A stretch of 64,000 bases of DNA from Sphingomonas sp. GTDB lineage: Bacteria; Pseudomonadota; Alphaproteobacteria; Sphingomonadales; Sphingomonadaceae. The notes beneath the pieces are model-generated. The model was given only the letters and a program-made list of their open reading frames with translations. It searched no databases and was not told the DNA's origin. Positions 24,431-34,200 of the stretch are shown here, piece by piece (positions within the stretch are counted from its first letter, which is position 1; each line of letters begins with the position of its first letter). The stretch spans positions 248,001 to 312,000 of the forward strand of contig NZ_JANINP010000001.1 in assembly GCF_024508665.1 (NCBI RefSeq), written 5' to 3'. Position numbers and translations under genes: made by a program.

Positions 24431-26943
24431 GCTCGGTCCGGCGCTGCGCCGCTTCAGTCTGTTCCCGTTACCCGATCGCGACGAGGACCATCAAAAGCGT
24501 CATCCATGCGCTGATCGCCATGGTGGCGGTAGCCAGCACGGCTGCGCCGGGCTGGTCCCAGATCCGCAACCTGTCGCAGGATTGGCTATTTCATCGCGGC
24601 GATGTCGCTGGGGGCGAGCGGCCACGGCTGGACGACCAGCGCTGGCAGCGAGTCGTCGTTCCGCATGATTGGGGAATCATGGACAAGCCCGATGGCTTGC
24701 CGCCATTCGACTCCCGGGCGGTCAGCGGACAGGATTCCGGCTATCTTCCTGGCGGAAAGGGCTGGTATCGCCGATATCTCACGCTGAGCCCGGTCGAGGC
24801 GGGCCGAGTGGCGCGGCTCAAGTTCGAAGCCGTGTACATGGACGCCGATGTCTGGCTCAACGGCGAGCATCTCGGCCGGCATCACTATGGCTATACGGCG
24901 TTCGCATTCGATCTGACGGGGAAGTTGCGGGCAGGCCGCAACGTTGTCGCTGTCCGGGTGAACCATGAGGATCCCGCCTCGCGCTGGTACGCGGGGTCCG
25001 GCATCATTCGTCCGGTCACGCTCGAGTTGCTGGACCGAGTCCATCTCGATCCGGACAGTGTCTTCGTCACCACGCCGGTCGCCATGCAACAGCGCGGCGT
25101 GGTGTCGGTGCATGCCGCCATCGCTAACCGGTCGAACGTACCAGTCCGCGTCGAACTAATTTCGCGCGTGATCTCCGCTACGGGCAAGGTGGTCGGCGAG
25201 GTTCGAGGCGTCCGATCGATCGCTTCTGGCGGACGCACAGAAGGCGACCAGACGCTGGGTTTGGTGCGTCCCGCTTTGTGGTCACCCGCCGCGCCCAACC
25301 TCTATACGCTAGTGCAGCAAGTGCGCGTCGGCGGCAGGTTGGTCGACGAGCGCCGCACCCGGTTCGGCCTGCGAACGATCACGCTCGATGCCCGCCAGGG
25401 CCTGCGCATCAACGGCCGGCCGCTGAAGCTTCGGGGCGGCAACATTCATCACGACAATTACATGCTCGGCGGCGCCGGCGCGCCCGACGCCGACCGGCGC
25501 AAGGTGCTGCTGATGAAGGCCGCCGGCTACAATGCGATCCGTAGCGCCCATAACCCTGCGAGCCAGGCGACGCTCGACGCGGCCGACGAGCTCGGAATGC
25601 TGGTGATCGACGAGGCGTTCGATGCCTGGAGCAAGAGCAAGAAAGACCGGGACTATGCTCGCTTTTTCGCCCAAGACTGGCCGCAGGACATCGACAAGCT
25701 GGTGCTGAGTGGCCGCAATCATCCCAGCGTGCTGTTCTGGAGCATCGGCAACGAAATACCCGAGCAGGGGACACCGGAAGGTGTCGCGATCGCCAGCCAA
25801 CTCGCCCAGCGCGTCCGGGCGCTGGATTCCACGCGGCCGGTAACCCAGGCAGTGAGCATCGACCCCCCACAAAGCCGCGCACAATTCACCGACCTCGACG
25901 TCGCGGGGTACAATTATCGGGCGCAGCTGTTCGTGGACGAGCATAAGACCATGCCCGAGCAGGTCATGTTCACATCAGAATCCCTGCCCAAAGATGCGTT
26001 CACTTATTGGCGTGCGGTCGAAGCGAATCCCTGGGTCGTCGGCGATTTCGTGTGGACGGCGGTGGATTATCTCGGGGAAACGGGGATCGGCTGGATGGGC
26101 TATAGCCAGGACTGGCAAAGGCTCGGCCCCTATCCCTGGCATCTCGCTTATTGCGGCGAGATCGACGCCACCGGCCGCAAGCGGCCCGCGGCCTATTATC
26201 GCGAGATTCTCTGGAAGACCGGGATCGACCCCATTGCGGCGTTCGTCCGCCAGCCTGCGGGAACCGAGGATCTGCCCGATCGCTTCCTCTTCCCGATCTC
26301 GCCGCCGCATCTTGACTGGTCGCTGGACGATGTACACCCCAGCTGGACCTGGCCCGGGCAGGAGGGGAAGCCGCTCGACGTCGTCGTCTATTCCGAGTTT
26401 TCCGACGTGGAACTGGTGCTGAACGGACGAAGCCTGGGGCGGAAGGCGGTCGGGCTTGCCACGCAATATCAAGCGCATTTCGCTGTGCCCTATGAACCCG
26501 GCGACCTCGTCGCGATCGGCTACCGCGACGGCCGGCCTGCAGGTCGCTGGACTTTGCGCACCGCAGGTAAGGCTGCCCGGGTCGATGTGTCGTCGAACCG
26601 CCGGCAATTGCCTGCCAATGGCGAGGCGCTCGCTTATGTGACTGTCGAATTGAAGGATGCAGCCGGCACGTCGCTTTACGCCCGTGCAGCGGATCGCCGG
26701 GTGCGCGTCCGGGTGCGTGGCGCGGCGACGCTGGCGGGCATCGGCAATGGCGATCCGCGCGATGCGTCGAGTTTCCAGTCGGGCGTCCGCAGCACCTTTC
26801 ACGGTAGGGTGGTCGCCGTCATCCGCTCGGGACTCAAGCCGGGTCCGGTCTTCATCCAGGTCGATACCGATGGAGTGCCTTCGCGGCAGATACGCCTGAG
26901 TGTCGCCCGTAACGCTCGGCCCGTAGGACGCGAACTAGACTAG
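24427..26943 (+). CDS. GH2 beta-galactosidase-like enzyme
   Basis: This 838-residue enzyme has the GH2 architecture: jelly-roll, immunoglobulin-like domain and TIM barrel, plus further C-terminal beta-domains. The acid/base is E443 in WSIGNEIPEQ and the nucleophile is E518 in FTSESLP. Other signatures are LRGGNIHHDN and AIRSAHNPAS. A signal peptide ends near APGWSQ after a long basic N-terminus. GH2 members hydrolyse beta-galactosides, beta-mannosides or beta-glucuronides; the overall pattern here is closest to beta-galactosidase. It is coupled to GH79 by an ATGA overlap and closes the GH51-GH97-GH79-GH2 run. Confidence 0.92.
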   Translation: MSSVRRCAASVCSRYPIATRTIKSVIHALIAMVAVASTAAPGWSQIRNLSQDWLFHRGDVAGGERPRLDDQRWQRVVVPHDWGIMDKPDGLPPFDSRAVSGQDSGYLPGGKGWYRRYLTLSPVEAGRVARLKFEAVYMDADVWLNGEHLGRHHYGYTAFAFDLTGKLRAGRNVVAVRVNHEDPASRWYAGSGIIRPVTLELLDRVHLDPDSVFVTTPVAMQQRGVVSVHAAIANRSNVPVRVELISRVISATGKVVGEVRGVRSIASGGRTEGDQTLGLVRPALWSPAAPNLYTLVQQVRVGGRLVDERRTRFGLRTITLDARQGLRINGRPLKLRGGNIHHDNYMLGGAGAPDADRRKVLLMKAAGYNAIRSAHNPASQATLDAADELGMLVIDEAFDAWSKSKKDRDYARFFAQDWPQDIDKLVLSGRNHPSVLFWSIGNEIPEQGTPEGVAIASQLAQRVRALDSTRPVTQAVSIDPPQSRAQFTDLDVAGYNYRAQLFVDEHKTMPEQVMFTSESLPKDAFTYWRAVEANPWVVGDFVWTAVDYLGETGIGWMGYSQDWQRLGPYPWHLAYCGEIDATGRKRPAAYYREILWKTGIDPIAAFVRQPAGTEDLPDRFLFPISPPHLDWSLDDVHPSWTWPGQEGKPLDVVVYSEFSDVELVLNGRSLGRKAVGLATQYQAHFAVPYEPGDLVAIGYRDGRPAGRWTLRTAGKAARVDVSSNRRQLPANGEALAYVTVELKDAAGTSLYARAADRRVRVRVRGAATLAGIGNGDPRDASSFQSGVRSTFHGRVVAVIRSGLKPGPVFIQVDTDGVPSRQIRLSVARNARPVGRELD

Positions 26944-26950
26944 CAATCCC

Positions 26951-27961
26951 TCAGAACCGGACGATGGCCTTGAGGACATGATCCGCTTCCTCGATCAGCT
27001 CGGGCAGGCGGGTGGGGAGGTCGTTGCCGGCGACGCTATGGGTGTGCAGCGCCTCGGTGGGAATATGCCCTTCGCGAATGGCCGCAATGACGCGATCGAA
27101 ATCGGCCGCAAGCGCGTTGCGGCTGCCGATCAGCGTCGTTTCGCGTTTGTGGAATTCCGGATCCGGCAACACGAGGTCGCCGGGCGCCACGCCCACCAAT
27201 ACGAGCGCCCCGCCATGAGCGACGAATTGCAGGCTGTTTGCCATCGCGGCGAGAACGCCGGTAGCGTCGAGCACGACGTCGAACATCTCGCCCTCGGTCG
27301 CCAGCCGCATGGCCTCCGATAGATCGGCATCTGCCTTCTGGACATTGGCGAAGCCGAGCACGTCCCGTGCATAGTCCAGCCGGGTCTGCCGAGTATCTAC
27401 CAACGTCACCTGCGCGCCATTGAGCCGCGAGAAGAGCGCGGTCCCCACGCCGATCGGGCCCGCGCCAACCACCAACACCCGATCGCCTGCTTTTGGTGCT
27501 CCGCGGGCCACGGCGTGAGCGCCTATCGCGAGGAACTCGACCATCGCTGCCTGATCGATCGTCAATCCTGTCGCGTCGATCACCGCATGCTCGGTCACGG
27601 CAAGCCGCTCGCACATGCCGCCGTCGCCATGCACGCCCAGGACCGTGATGTTCACGCAGGCATTCGGCTTGCCGTTTCTGCACGCGACGCAGCTGCCACA
27701 GGCAATATACGGGTTGACGGCGACAGTCTGGCCTACCCGCAGATTGGATCCAGGCGGGACATGTTCGATCTCGCCGCCAAGTTCGTGACCCATGACGCGC
27801 GGGTAGGTGAGGAAGGGATGCCGCCCTTCATAGATATGGTAGTCCGTTCCGCACAGGCCGACCCGACCAATGCGCACCAGGACCTCAGTCCCGCGCGGAA
27901 CGGGATCCGGTCGCTCCACGAGCGTGAGACTGTGCGGTTCGTCGCAGACGATAGCTTTCAC
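26951..27961 (-). CDS. Zinc-dependent sugar/polyol dehydrogenase (MDR family)
   Basis: This 336-residue cytoplasmic enzyme is a two-zinc MDR dehydrogenase. The catalytic-zinc ligands are in GLCGTDYHIYEG and MGHELGGE, the structural-zinc cysteines in CGSCVACRNGKPNAC, and the nucleotide site is VVGAGPIGVG. It resembles L-galactonate, L-threonine and sorbitol dehydrogenases and probably oxidises a sugar or sugar acid released by the locus. The start is the GTG at 27961, preceded by GGAGGGG with five bases spacing, not the upstream ATG of the open frame. It converges on the GH2 gene with only seven bases between stops. Confidence 0.88.
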   Translation of the reverse strand: MKAIVCDEPHSLTLVERPDPVPRGTEVLVRIGRVGLCGTDYHIYEGRHPFLTYPRVMGHELGGEIEHVPPGSNLRVGQTVAVNPYIACGSCVACRNGKPNACVNITVLGVHGDGGMCERLAVTEHAVIDATGLTIDQAAMVEFLAIGAHAVARGAPKAGDRVLVVGAGPIGVGTALFSRLNGAQVTLVDTRQTRLDYARDVLGFANVQKADADLSEAMRLATEGEMFDVVLDATGVLAAMANSLQFVAHGGALVLVGVAPGDLVLPDPEFHKRETTLIGSRNALAADFDRVIAAIREGHIPTEALHTHSVAGNDLPTRLPELIEEADHVLKAIVRF

Positions 27962-28019
27962 GTCATCCCCTCCATCGGGTGCTGCGCTTAGCCGGGGCCA
28001 AGCAGATATTGTCGAATCG

Positions 28020-28043
28020 TATATGCAAGGTAGGTGGCATATA
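28020..28043. promoter_or_regulatory. Inverted repeat upstream of the dehydrogenase
   Basis: TATATGC (28020-28026) and GCATATA (28037-28043) form a perfect inverted repeat with a 10-base spacer, 59 bp upstream of the dehydrogenase start. The A/T-rich arms stand out from the surroundings. It is a candidate regulator-binding site distinct from the TAGCGCTA operators. Confidence 0.4.
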
Positions 28044-28093
28044 TAAAAATACCTCAGAGACTGCAGCAGCGGCGAAATGCGTGCGTGCTGCGG

Positions 28094-28123
28094 AAAAAAA
28101 AGGCCGGGCATCGGTGCCCGGCC
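28094..28123 (-). terminator. Strong intrinsic terminator on the minus strand
   Basis: GGCCGGGCA (28102-28110) pairs with TGCCCGGCC (28115-28123) around TCGG. On the minus strand the stem is followed by eight T residues (28101-28094). It would end transcripts coming from the two-component operon and insulate the dehydrogenase promoter. Confidence 0.85.
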
Positions 28124-28227
28124 CAGGAAGGGTTGTTGAGACCGCCAGTATTGTCCTGTCGGTGCAAATGCTCACCCGCATCAAGCCGTCGCGGGTAGAA
28201 TCCGAAAGGTTATAGGCCCGACTTCGA

Positions 28228-28458
28228 TCAGCCGGGGTTTAAGATCGCCGGGAAGTCCTTCAGCCAGTTTTTAGGGATATCCCAAAGCAACGACCAGCGG
28301 TCGTTTCGGAATTGTTACGGACCGGAATAAGGGGACGCCAGACCGGATAGGATGGGGTCGATCCGGAAGAGCTTGTCGACATCCCGCGCAAATTGCGATT
28401 CTCTGGAACTCGCTCGGGAGAGCCCACTACCGTTGCCCCCATCGATCCAAATTGCCGC
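28228..28458 (-). pseudogene. Possible decayed 3' gene fragment after the response regulator
   Basis: Directly after the response-regulator stop, the same frame continues with protein-like sequence (RDVDKLFRIDPILSGLASP), a TAA at 28317-28315, then QFRNDRWSLLWDIPKNW and a final TGA at 28230-28228. The G/C bias at third positions looks like coding DNA. I do not recognise the family. It could be the remnant of a gene broken by a stop, or untranslated 3' sequence that looks coding by chance. A strong terminator follows at 28094. Confidence 0.3.
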
Positions 28459-29259
28459 CTAAAGCGACTGGCCCAGTCTGGTTTCGACTTCGGTACGATA
28501 GCTGCGACTGAGCAGGAGGCGCTTGCCGTTCTTGAGCACTACCTCGAATTCGCCATGGGACCGGCGTTCGAGATGCGCGACCGATTTGAGATTGACGATG
28601 CTCGATCGATGGATGCGAACGAAATTGAAGGGGTCCAGCCGGTCGGCCACGGCTCCCAGTCCTGCGCGATAGAGATGTTCTCGCCCCTCGACATGCAAGG
28701 TGACGTACATGCCGGCGGCCTCGATCCAGTCGATGTTTTCGGTCATCACGAGCTGGGTCGCGTTCCTGGTCCTGACCACCATCCAGTTCCAGATCGCGCC
28801 GGGCTCGGTCCGCTTTGCGGCAAGCTTGATCAACTCGGGGCCGAAAGCATTTGGATCACTCGCATCGCCGTTGCGGACCTCATCCAGGCGCTTTTTGACG
28901 CGAGCCATCGTGCGTGCGTAGCGCTCGTCGGTGAACGGCTTGAGCAAATAGTCGAGCGCTTCCGTTTCAAATGCCTGCAGCGCGAACTTGTCGTACGCCG
29001 TGACGAAGACAGTGAGCGGCATGTTTTCTGCACCCAGCGCGTCGATGACGCCGAAACCGTCGACGCCCGGCATCTGGATGTCGAGGAAGACGATGTCGGG
29101 TCGTTCCTCCTGGATCATCGCCGTCGCCGCGAGCCCGTTCTGTGCTTCGAGAACCCGACCGACCTCGCGATCGCTGGTAAGAAGGTCCGCCAGTCGTTTG
29201 CGCGCCGGCGCTTCGTCATCGACAACGAGGACGGTGATCGATCCCGGTTGTGGCTTCAT
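28459..29259 (-). CDS. LytTR-family response regulator
   Basis: This 266-residue DNA-binding regulator has an N-terminal receiver domain with the phosphoacceptor aspartate in IVFLDIQMPG (acidic pair VVDDE near the start, lysine in LLKPF). The C-terminal LytTR domain contains IDWIEAAGMYVTLHV and RIHRSSIVNL. The ATG at 29259 overlaps the kinase stop by four bases (ATGA), so the two are translated together. LytTR regulators bind direct repeats upstream of target genes. In this setting it may sense sugars or cell-envelope state; the targets are unknown. Confidence 0.93.
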   Translation of the reverse strand: MKPQPGSITVLVVDDEAPARKRLADLLTSDREVGRVLEAQNGLAATAMIQEERPDIVFLDIQMPGVDGFGVIDALGAENMPLTVFVTAYDKFALQAFETEALDYLLKPFTDERYARTMARVKKRLDEVRNGDASDPNAFGPELIKLAAKRTEPGAIWNWMVVRTRNATQLVMTENIDWIEAAGMYVTLHVEGREHLYRAGLGAVADRLDPFNFVRIHRSSIVNLKSVAHLERRSHGEFEVVLKNGKRLLLSRSYRTEVETRLGQSL

Positions 29260-30440
29260 GTTCTTGCTGCCCACTTGTCTGCTGCCCATTCGTCGTTGAG
29301 TGGCACACAGATGGTCACCTCGGTCCCTCCGCCGCGACGCGGCCGGATCGTCATGGCTCGCTCGCCCATGGCGGGATAGAGCGCGGCAAGACGTTCGCTC
29401 GTCACGCGGATACCCAAACCCGCCGCGCTTTCCATTCGCCAATTGGCAGGTAGTCCCACGCCATCGTCGAGTACCTGTATCTGCAGATGTCCGGCGGCTC
29501 GCCTAGCGACGACGTCGATAGCTCCTCCCGACAAACGGTGTTCGAGGCCATGGCGGATCGCGTTCTCGACCAGGGGCTGGAGCAGCATCGAGGGCACCAT
29601 TATCGATAGCGCCGCCGGCTCTATATCGAGCTTCATCTCGATTCGATCCCCAAAGCGAAATCTCTGGATCGAAAGATAATGTTCCAGAAGCACCAGTTCC
29701 TGCGCCAACGATATCTCGGTCTTGTCCTTGCAATCGAGCGAACGCCGAAGCAGCGCGCCCAGATCGGCGATCATATTGCGCGCCAGTTCGGGGTCGGTGC
29801 CGATCTCCGACGAGATGGCATTCAACGTATTGAAGAGAAAATGCGGTTCGAGCTGAAGGCGCAAGGCGTTCAACCGCCATTCGAGCAGGTTCTTCTCGAC
29901 CCGCCCCAGCTCGAGTTGCCCCGTCAAATAGCGATCATAGTATCTGAAGCATTGGAATATTCCCACTGCCGCGCAGTAGGTCATCCAGCCCCCGATGAAG
30001 TAATATATAGTGAATTCGCCGTTGGTCAGCGGATTCCACCATATTTGAGGGAGGGGGAGAAGGAGTAAGCCGGACAGATAGGTGTGGATCAGGCTGAAAG
30101 GGAGGCTCAGGAACAGAAAGAGCAGGATCACGCGAAAGAGGCTCCAGTCTTTCGACACCAGCTTTCGGTCGATCAGGAGCAAAGCCGGCGTGAGCAACGC
30201 CCAAGCCCAGGAATCGAGCACCTTCGCCGCCAGCGAGGGCCATTGGAAGCCCTTCAGCATATCCGGCAGGTAAAGGAATATGCCGAGCGCCGTCCATATG
30301 GCGATTATGATGGCCGCTGGCCTCACTCCCGTGCGCCAGGCCCGTTTCCACCAGAAGCTGGCGAGCGCGACATACCGAGGAACCGCACGCGTGTGTGGTT
30401 TCGTCGAGGAAGCGGTCGCAACTTGCCCGGTAAGATTCAT
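29256..30440 (-). CDS. LytS/YehU-type sensor histidine kinase
   Basis: This 394-residue inner-membrane kinase has about four hydrophobic helices (roughly 40-185), then a His_kinase domain with LQLEPHFLFNTLNAIS carrying the phosphorylated histidine. A C-terminal ATPase domain follows (LLQPLVENAIRHGLEHR as N-box, DDGVGLP as G1). There is no large periplasmic sensor. The start is placed at the ATG 30440; the frame is open upstream to 30635 but without matching sequence. It forms an operon with the LytTR regulator and is divergent from the first TonB receptor. Confidence 0.92.
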   Translation of the reverse strand: MNLTGQVATASSTKPHTRAVPRYVALASFWWKRAWRTGVRPAAIIIAIWTALGIFLYLPDMLKGFQWPSLAAKVLDSWAWALLTPALLLIDRKLVSKDWSLFRVILLFLFLSLPFSLIHTYLSGLLLLPLPQIWWNPLTNGEFTIYYFIGGWMTYCAAVGIFQCFRYYDRYLTGQLELGRVEKNLLEWRLNALRLQLEPHFLFNTLNAISSEIGTDPELARNMIADLGALLRRSLDCKDKTEISLAQELVLLEHYLSIQRFRFGDRIEMKLDIEPAALSIMVPSMLLQPLVENAIRHGLEHRLSGGAIDVVARRAAGHLQIQVLDDGVGLPANWRMESAAGLGIRVTSERLAALYPAMGERAMTIRPRRGGGTEVTICVPLNDEWAADKWAART

Positions 30441-31271
30441 CAATCGGTACTTTCGAAGCTCGGGCCCATCGCCGACCAGCCTATCCTCATTGCTTGCCCC
30501 AACAAGAGTTTTTGAACTGCAGTGAAGCGTGACCACCGGCGCTATCGACCGCGGTAGATCGAGGCACGACCATCTCTGGCGCCTGCCGCTATAGCGTCGG
30601 CTACCGGCGGCGATTCGCTTCATCCCGCTGCTCACAGTGTCATTGTCGTGCGAAACTGGCCGCAGTCTTCGGTCTGGCCAAGGCCATTGAGGCCGCGTTA
30701 GCCAAAAATGTTACGAAGCGGATTTCCGGTTGGGTATGCCGGACTCATGCCCGCCGAGCTGGATCATCCCGTGGTATTTTTTCTCTATTCTTACCACTAA
30801 GCTGAGGGAATCCATATAGTTTGGCATAGACGTCAATTTGAAATTATGGCCATCAAGAGAGATCGGCAATGGCGGATCAGGCTAATTCTGGACGACAGGG
30901 CGACAATCATCCGGGGAACTAGACGGTGGTGACGGCGCCGGACGAACCCCGGAGTTGAATCAGGCCGGAGAGGCTGCGTGAATGTGGTTCGTACATTTGC
31001 GCTGGATTATCCCAGCGCTCGCGGCCATCGGGCCGGATTCAATCTGCACTCGCCCTACCTGGGCAGGGCGCCGTACGCCGGCGATCGATTAATCATGCCC
31101 AAAATTGATAGCGCTACCATTAATGCGGCCGGGCGGTCATTTTTTGGCTGCATGTGTCGCGGCGAAAACGGTGTCGATCATTTTCAGATGTGCGCAGGAG
31201 ATCATCCGCAACGCTTTTGAAGAGTTGCTTAGTTCTCATGAATCTAAACAAATATAAATGGGGAGGAATTG
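30441..31271. other. Long regulatory gap before the first TonB receptor
   Basis: This 830-base divergent gap holds no convincing gene. Short frames exist (for example 30978-31220), but they lack recognisable sequence and one contains the operator. Seen here: TAGCGCTA site 4 (31106-31119), an inverted repeat GTGGTA/TACCAC at 30771-30797, and A/T-rich stretches near 30775-30850 and 31230-31260 that could be promoters. The receptor binding site GGGGAGGAA is at its right end. Confidence 0.6.
31106..31119. promoter_or_regulatory. TAGCGCTA operator, site 4
   Basis: TGATAGCGCTACCA, core 31109-31116, lies 152 bp upstream of the first TonB receptor within an A/T-rich stretch. Both arms fit the consensus well. 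Confidence 0.75.
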
Positions 31272-34200
31272 ATGGATAAACGGTCGTTACTTTTGAGTTC
31301 TAGCATCTCTGCTCTCGTTCTTCTGGCTGCTGTCTATGCTGATCCAGCGACCGCGCAAGAAGTCGGCCCTGTCGCAAACAATCAGGACATGCAAAAAGAC
31401 CAGGAGAGTGATGACCGCGAAGACAGCGACATCATCATTACCGCCCGCCGCAAGGCGCTGAACGACTCTATCGCGATCAAGAAGAACGCCGACACGATCG
31501 TTGACTCGGTGACAGCGGACGAAGCGGGCAAACTCCCGGACAATTCGATCACCGAAGTTCTTCAACGCGTGTCGGGTGTGTCGATCTCACGTTTCACCGG
31601 GGTCAATGGCGGCAACACCGCGTTCCAGATCGAAGGTTCGGGCATTACCGTGCGCGGGCTGCCGTTCAATTCGAGCATGCTCAACGGCCAGCAATTGTTC
31701 AGCGCTAACGGCGCGAGCGCTATCAGCTGGAACGAAGTCACACCCGAGCTGATGGCAGGCGTTGACGTTTATAAGGCGACGCGCGCCGACCTCATCGAAG
31801 GCGGCGCCTCCTCGATCGATCTGCGCACGCATGTGCCCTTCGATTTCAAGGACACGCAGTTTAACGTCACCGTGGGCGGCAGCTATGGTACCCAGGCGAA
31901 AAAGGGTTCGCCCCGCATCTCCGCGATGTTCTCCAAGCGTTTCGATACCGGTATCGGCGAAATCGGCGTGTTGTGGGATTTTGCCTTCAGCCGCCTCTAT
32001 CAGCAGAGCAGCGACCTGGCGGTTGGTGCGATGTTCGGCGAATATGTGCCGACCTCGACGCGTAGCGATAATCTCGCCTTTGTTCCCAGTTCGGTTACCT
32101 GGAGCACCAACGAGAACAAGCGTGACAGATACGGCGCGTATCAGGCCATTCAGTGGAAGCCGGCGTCGAACCTGACGCTGACCAACACCGTGTTCTTCTC
32201 GCAATATATCGAGCATAGCCGGGGAAACGGCGGCTCCGTAGGGGCGACCCCATCCGGGGTAGCGGCGCTTATGCCCGTCGTCGGCACCCCGGTTCAATAT
32301 GATGCCAACGGCGCCTTCCGCAAAGGAACGCTCATGGTGGGATCGACCGGCAATTCGCTGGAATTCCAGAACACGACCACCCACACCAGCTGGCTGCCTT
32401 CCCAATATCAGATCGATTGCGGCGCTACCTATGGCGCTCCTTCCTCATCGATACAGTGGGACTGGACGCCAAACGCCCCCATACTGGCGCAATGCGGTCC
32501 TTACGCCACGTTGAACCCCAGCGGTTCGGCGAACGCCTCGCATACCAAGAATTCCACGCTGGATATTTCGCAGAGCTTCGTCTGGAACCCCGGAGACCGT
32601 GTCGCGGTGCGTGGCGGTGTGCAATACGTCAGTTCGCGTTCGACCGGGCAGCAAATCTATATTGGCCTCAATCAGAACAGCCCGTTGGTCAAAACAATGG
32701 ACGTCGATCTGAGCGGCTCGCTGCCGAAGGTATCCGGCCTGTCCACTGCGGGCATCCTTGATCCTAACACGGCGTACCTAGCCCAATTTGGCTATCACGA
32801 ACCCAAGAATAAGGGGACGATGCTGGCCGGTCATCTCGACCTTGAATACAGGGTCAGCGACAGCGGATTCCTGCGCACCATAACTATTGGCGCTCGCGCC
32901 GCCAGGCGGACTGAGAACGACAATTTCGTGGGGACCTATTGGGCTCCGCTGGGACAGTCATGGCAGTCGAATCCGTGGGGGTCGCATGTAGGCGACCCGA
33001 CGTTTGGGCCGGGTAATATCCAGTATCTGAATAACCCGAACGTTCCAAAGTCCGATTGGCAAGTTGCCGCCTTCAAAAATTTCTTCGGTGGTCAAGTGAC
33101 GGTCCCGGCAAATCTTTTGGTCGCTAGCAACTCTCTCTTGCAGAGCTACGACTGGTATCATTTGCTCACGACCTATAATAATCAGATTCCCAATGGGACT
33201 CGCGCCCAATATTGGACGCAATATATAGATCAAGGACTGAACAAAACCAACAGTCGCATCGATAATTTGGCGGCGTATGTCGAAGCTAGGTTCGCGCATG
33301 ACCGGATTGGCTTCATTCCGGCGTTCTCGGGCAATATCGGCGTTCGTGTCTTCCACGATTCCCTGCGCGCGAGCGCTCTGCTTTCAACGCCGAATGCGTC
33401 GAACCTCGCGCTGAACCAGGCAGACAGCACGGCCTACTTCAATGCGCAGCAGGGTGTGCCGGGTGCGTCAACCGTTTATCCAACGCTCTACGGATTTACA
33501 CAGGCCTATTATACGCAATTCCGAGACTATTCCTACACGCGCGTTCTGCCGTCATTTAACATCAAGTTCGATGTATCCGACAAGTTCAAGATCCGTGGCG
33601 CCGCATCGGTGTCTTCTGCTCCGCCCAATCTCAATGACATTCGCCCTGGCGGTTCGATCAGTGCCAGAACGCTCACGAACCCCACCAATTCGCTGGCGCC
33701 CCCAATTCTGACGGGTGTTGTCGTCAACGGCGGCGGCGCGAATTTGAAGCCGACCATGATCAAGAGCGAAGATCTGACGTTCGAATATTACCCCTCGGCA
33801 TCGAGCTTCTTCTACCTTGATCTGTTCGCCAAGCAGATCGAGGATGAGCCGCTCTTCTATTCGTTCATCGCCAACAATCTTCCCATACCGGCCGTAGCCT
33901 ATGCAAATGGCGCGACTCCTCCTCCCGCGGGGCAGCCGAATACGAATCCGGATATCACCAATACGACCCTGGATCTTCCGTGGGTCTATCTGCAGAACAA
34001 ATCCTCGACGCAGACGGCTTATATCAAGGGCTTTGAAATCGGCGGGCGCAAGTTCTTCGACAAGCTGCCCGGAGTGCTTCGCGGACTGGGCATCGAAGCC
34101 AACCTGACCTTCATCGACAGCAGCAACCCTGCCCAGCAGGCCAATAACGTGCTGACTCCGCCTCCGGCCGGCGGCCTCCTTCCCGGGCTCACCCCTGCCG

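Noticed and set aside
30978..31220. 80-codon frame before the first TonB receptor
   Set aside because: It contains the TAGCGCTA operator, lacks a binding site and shows no recognisable protein sequence.
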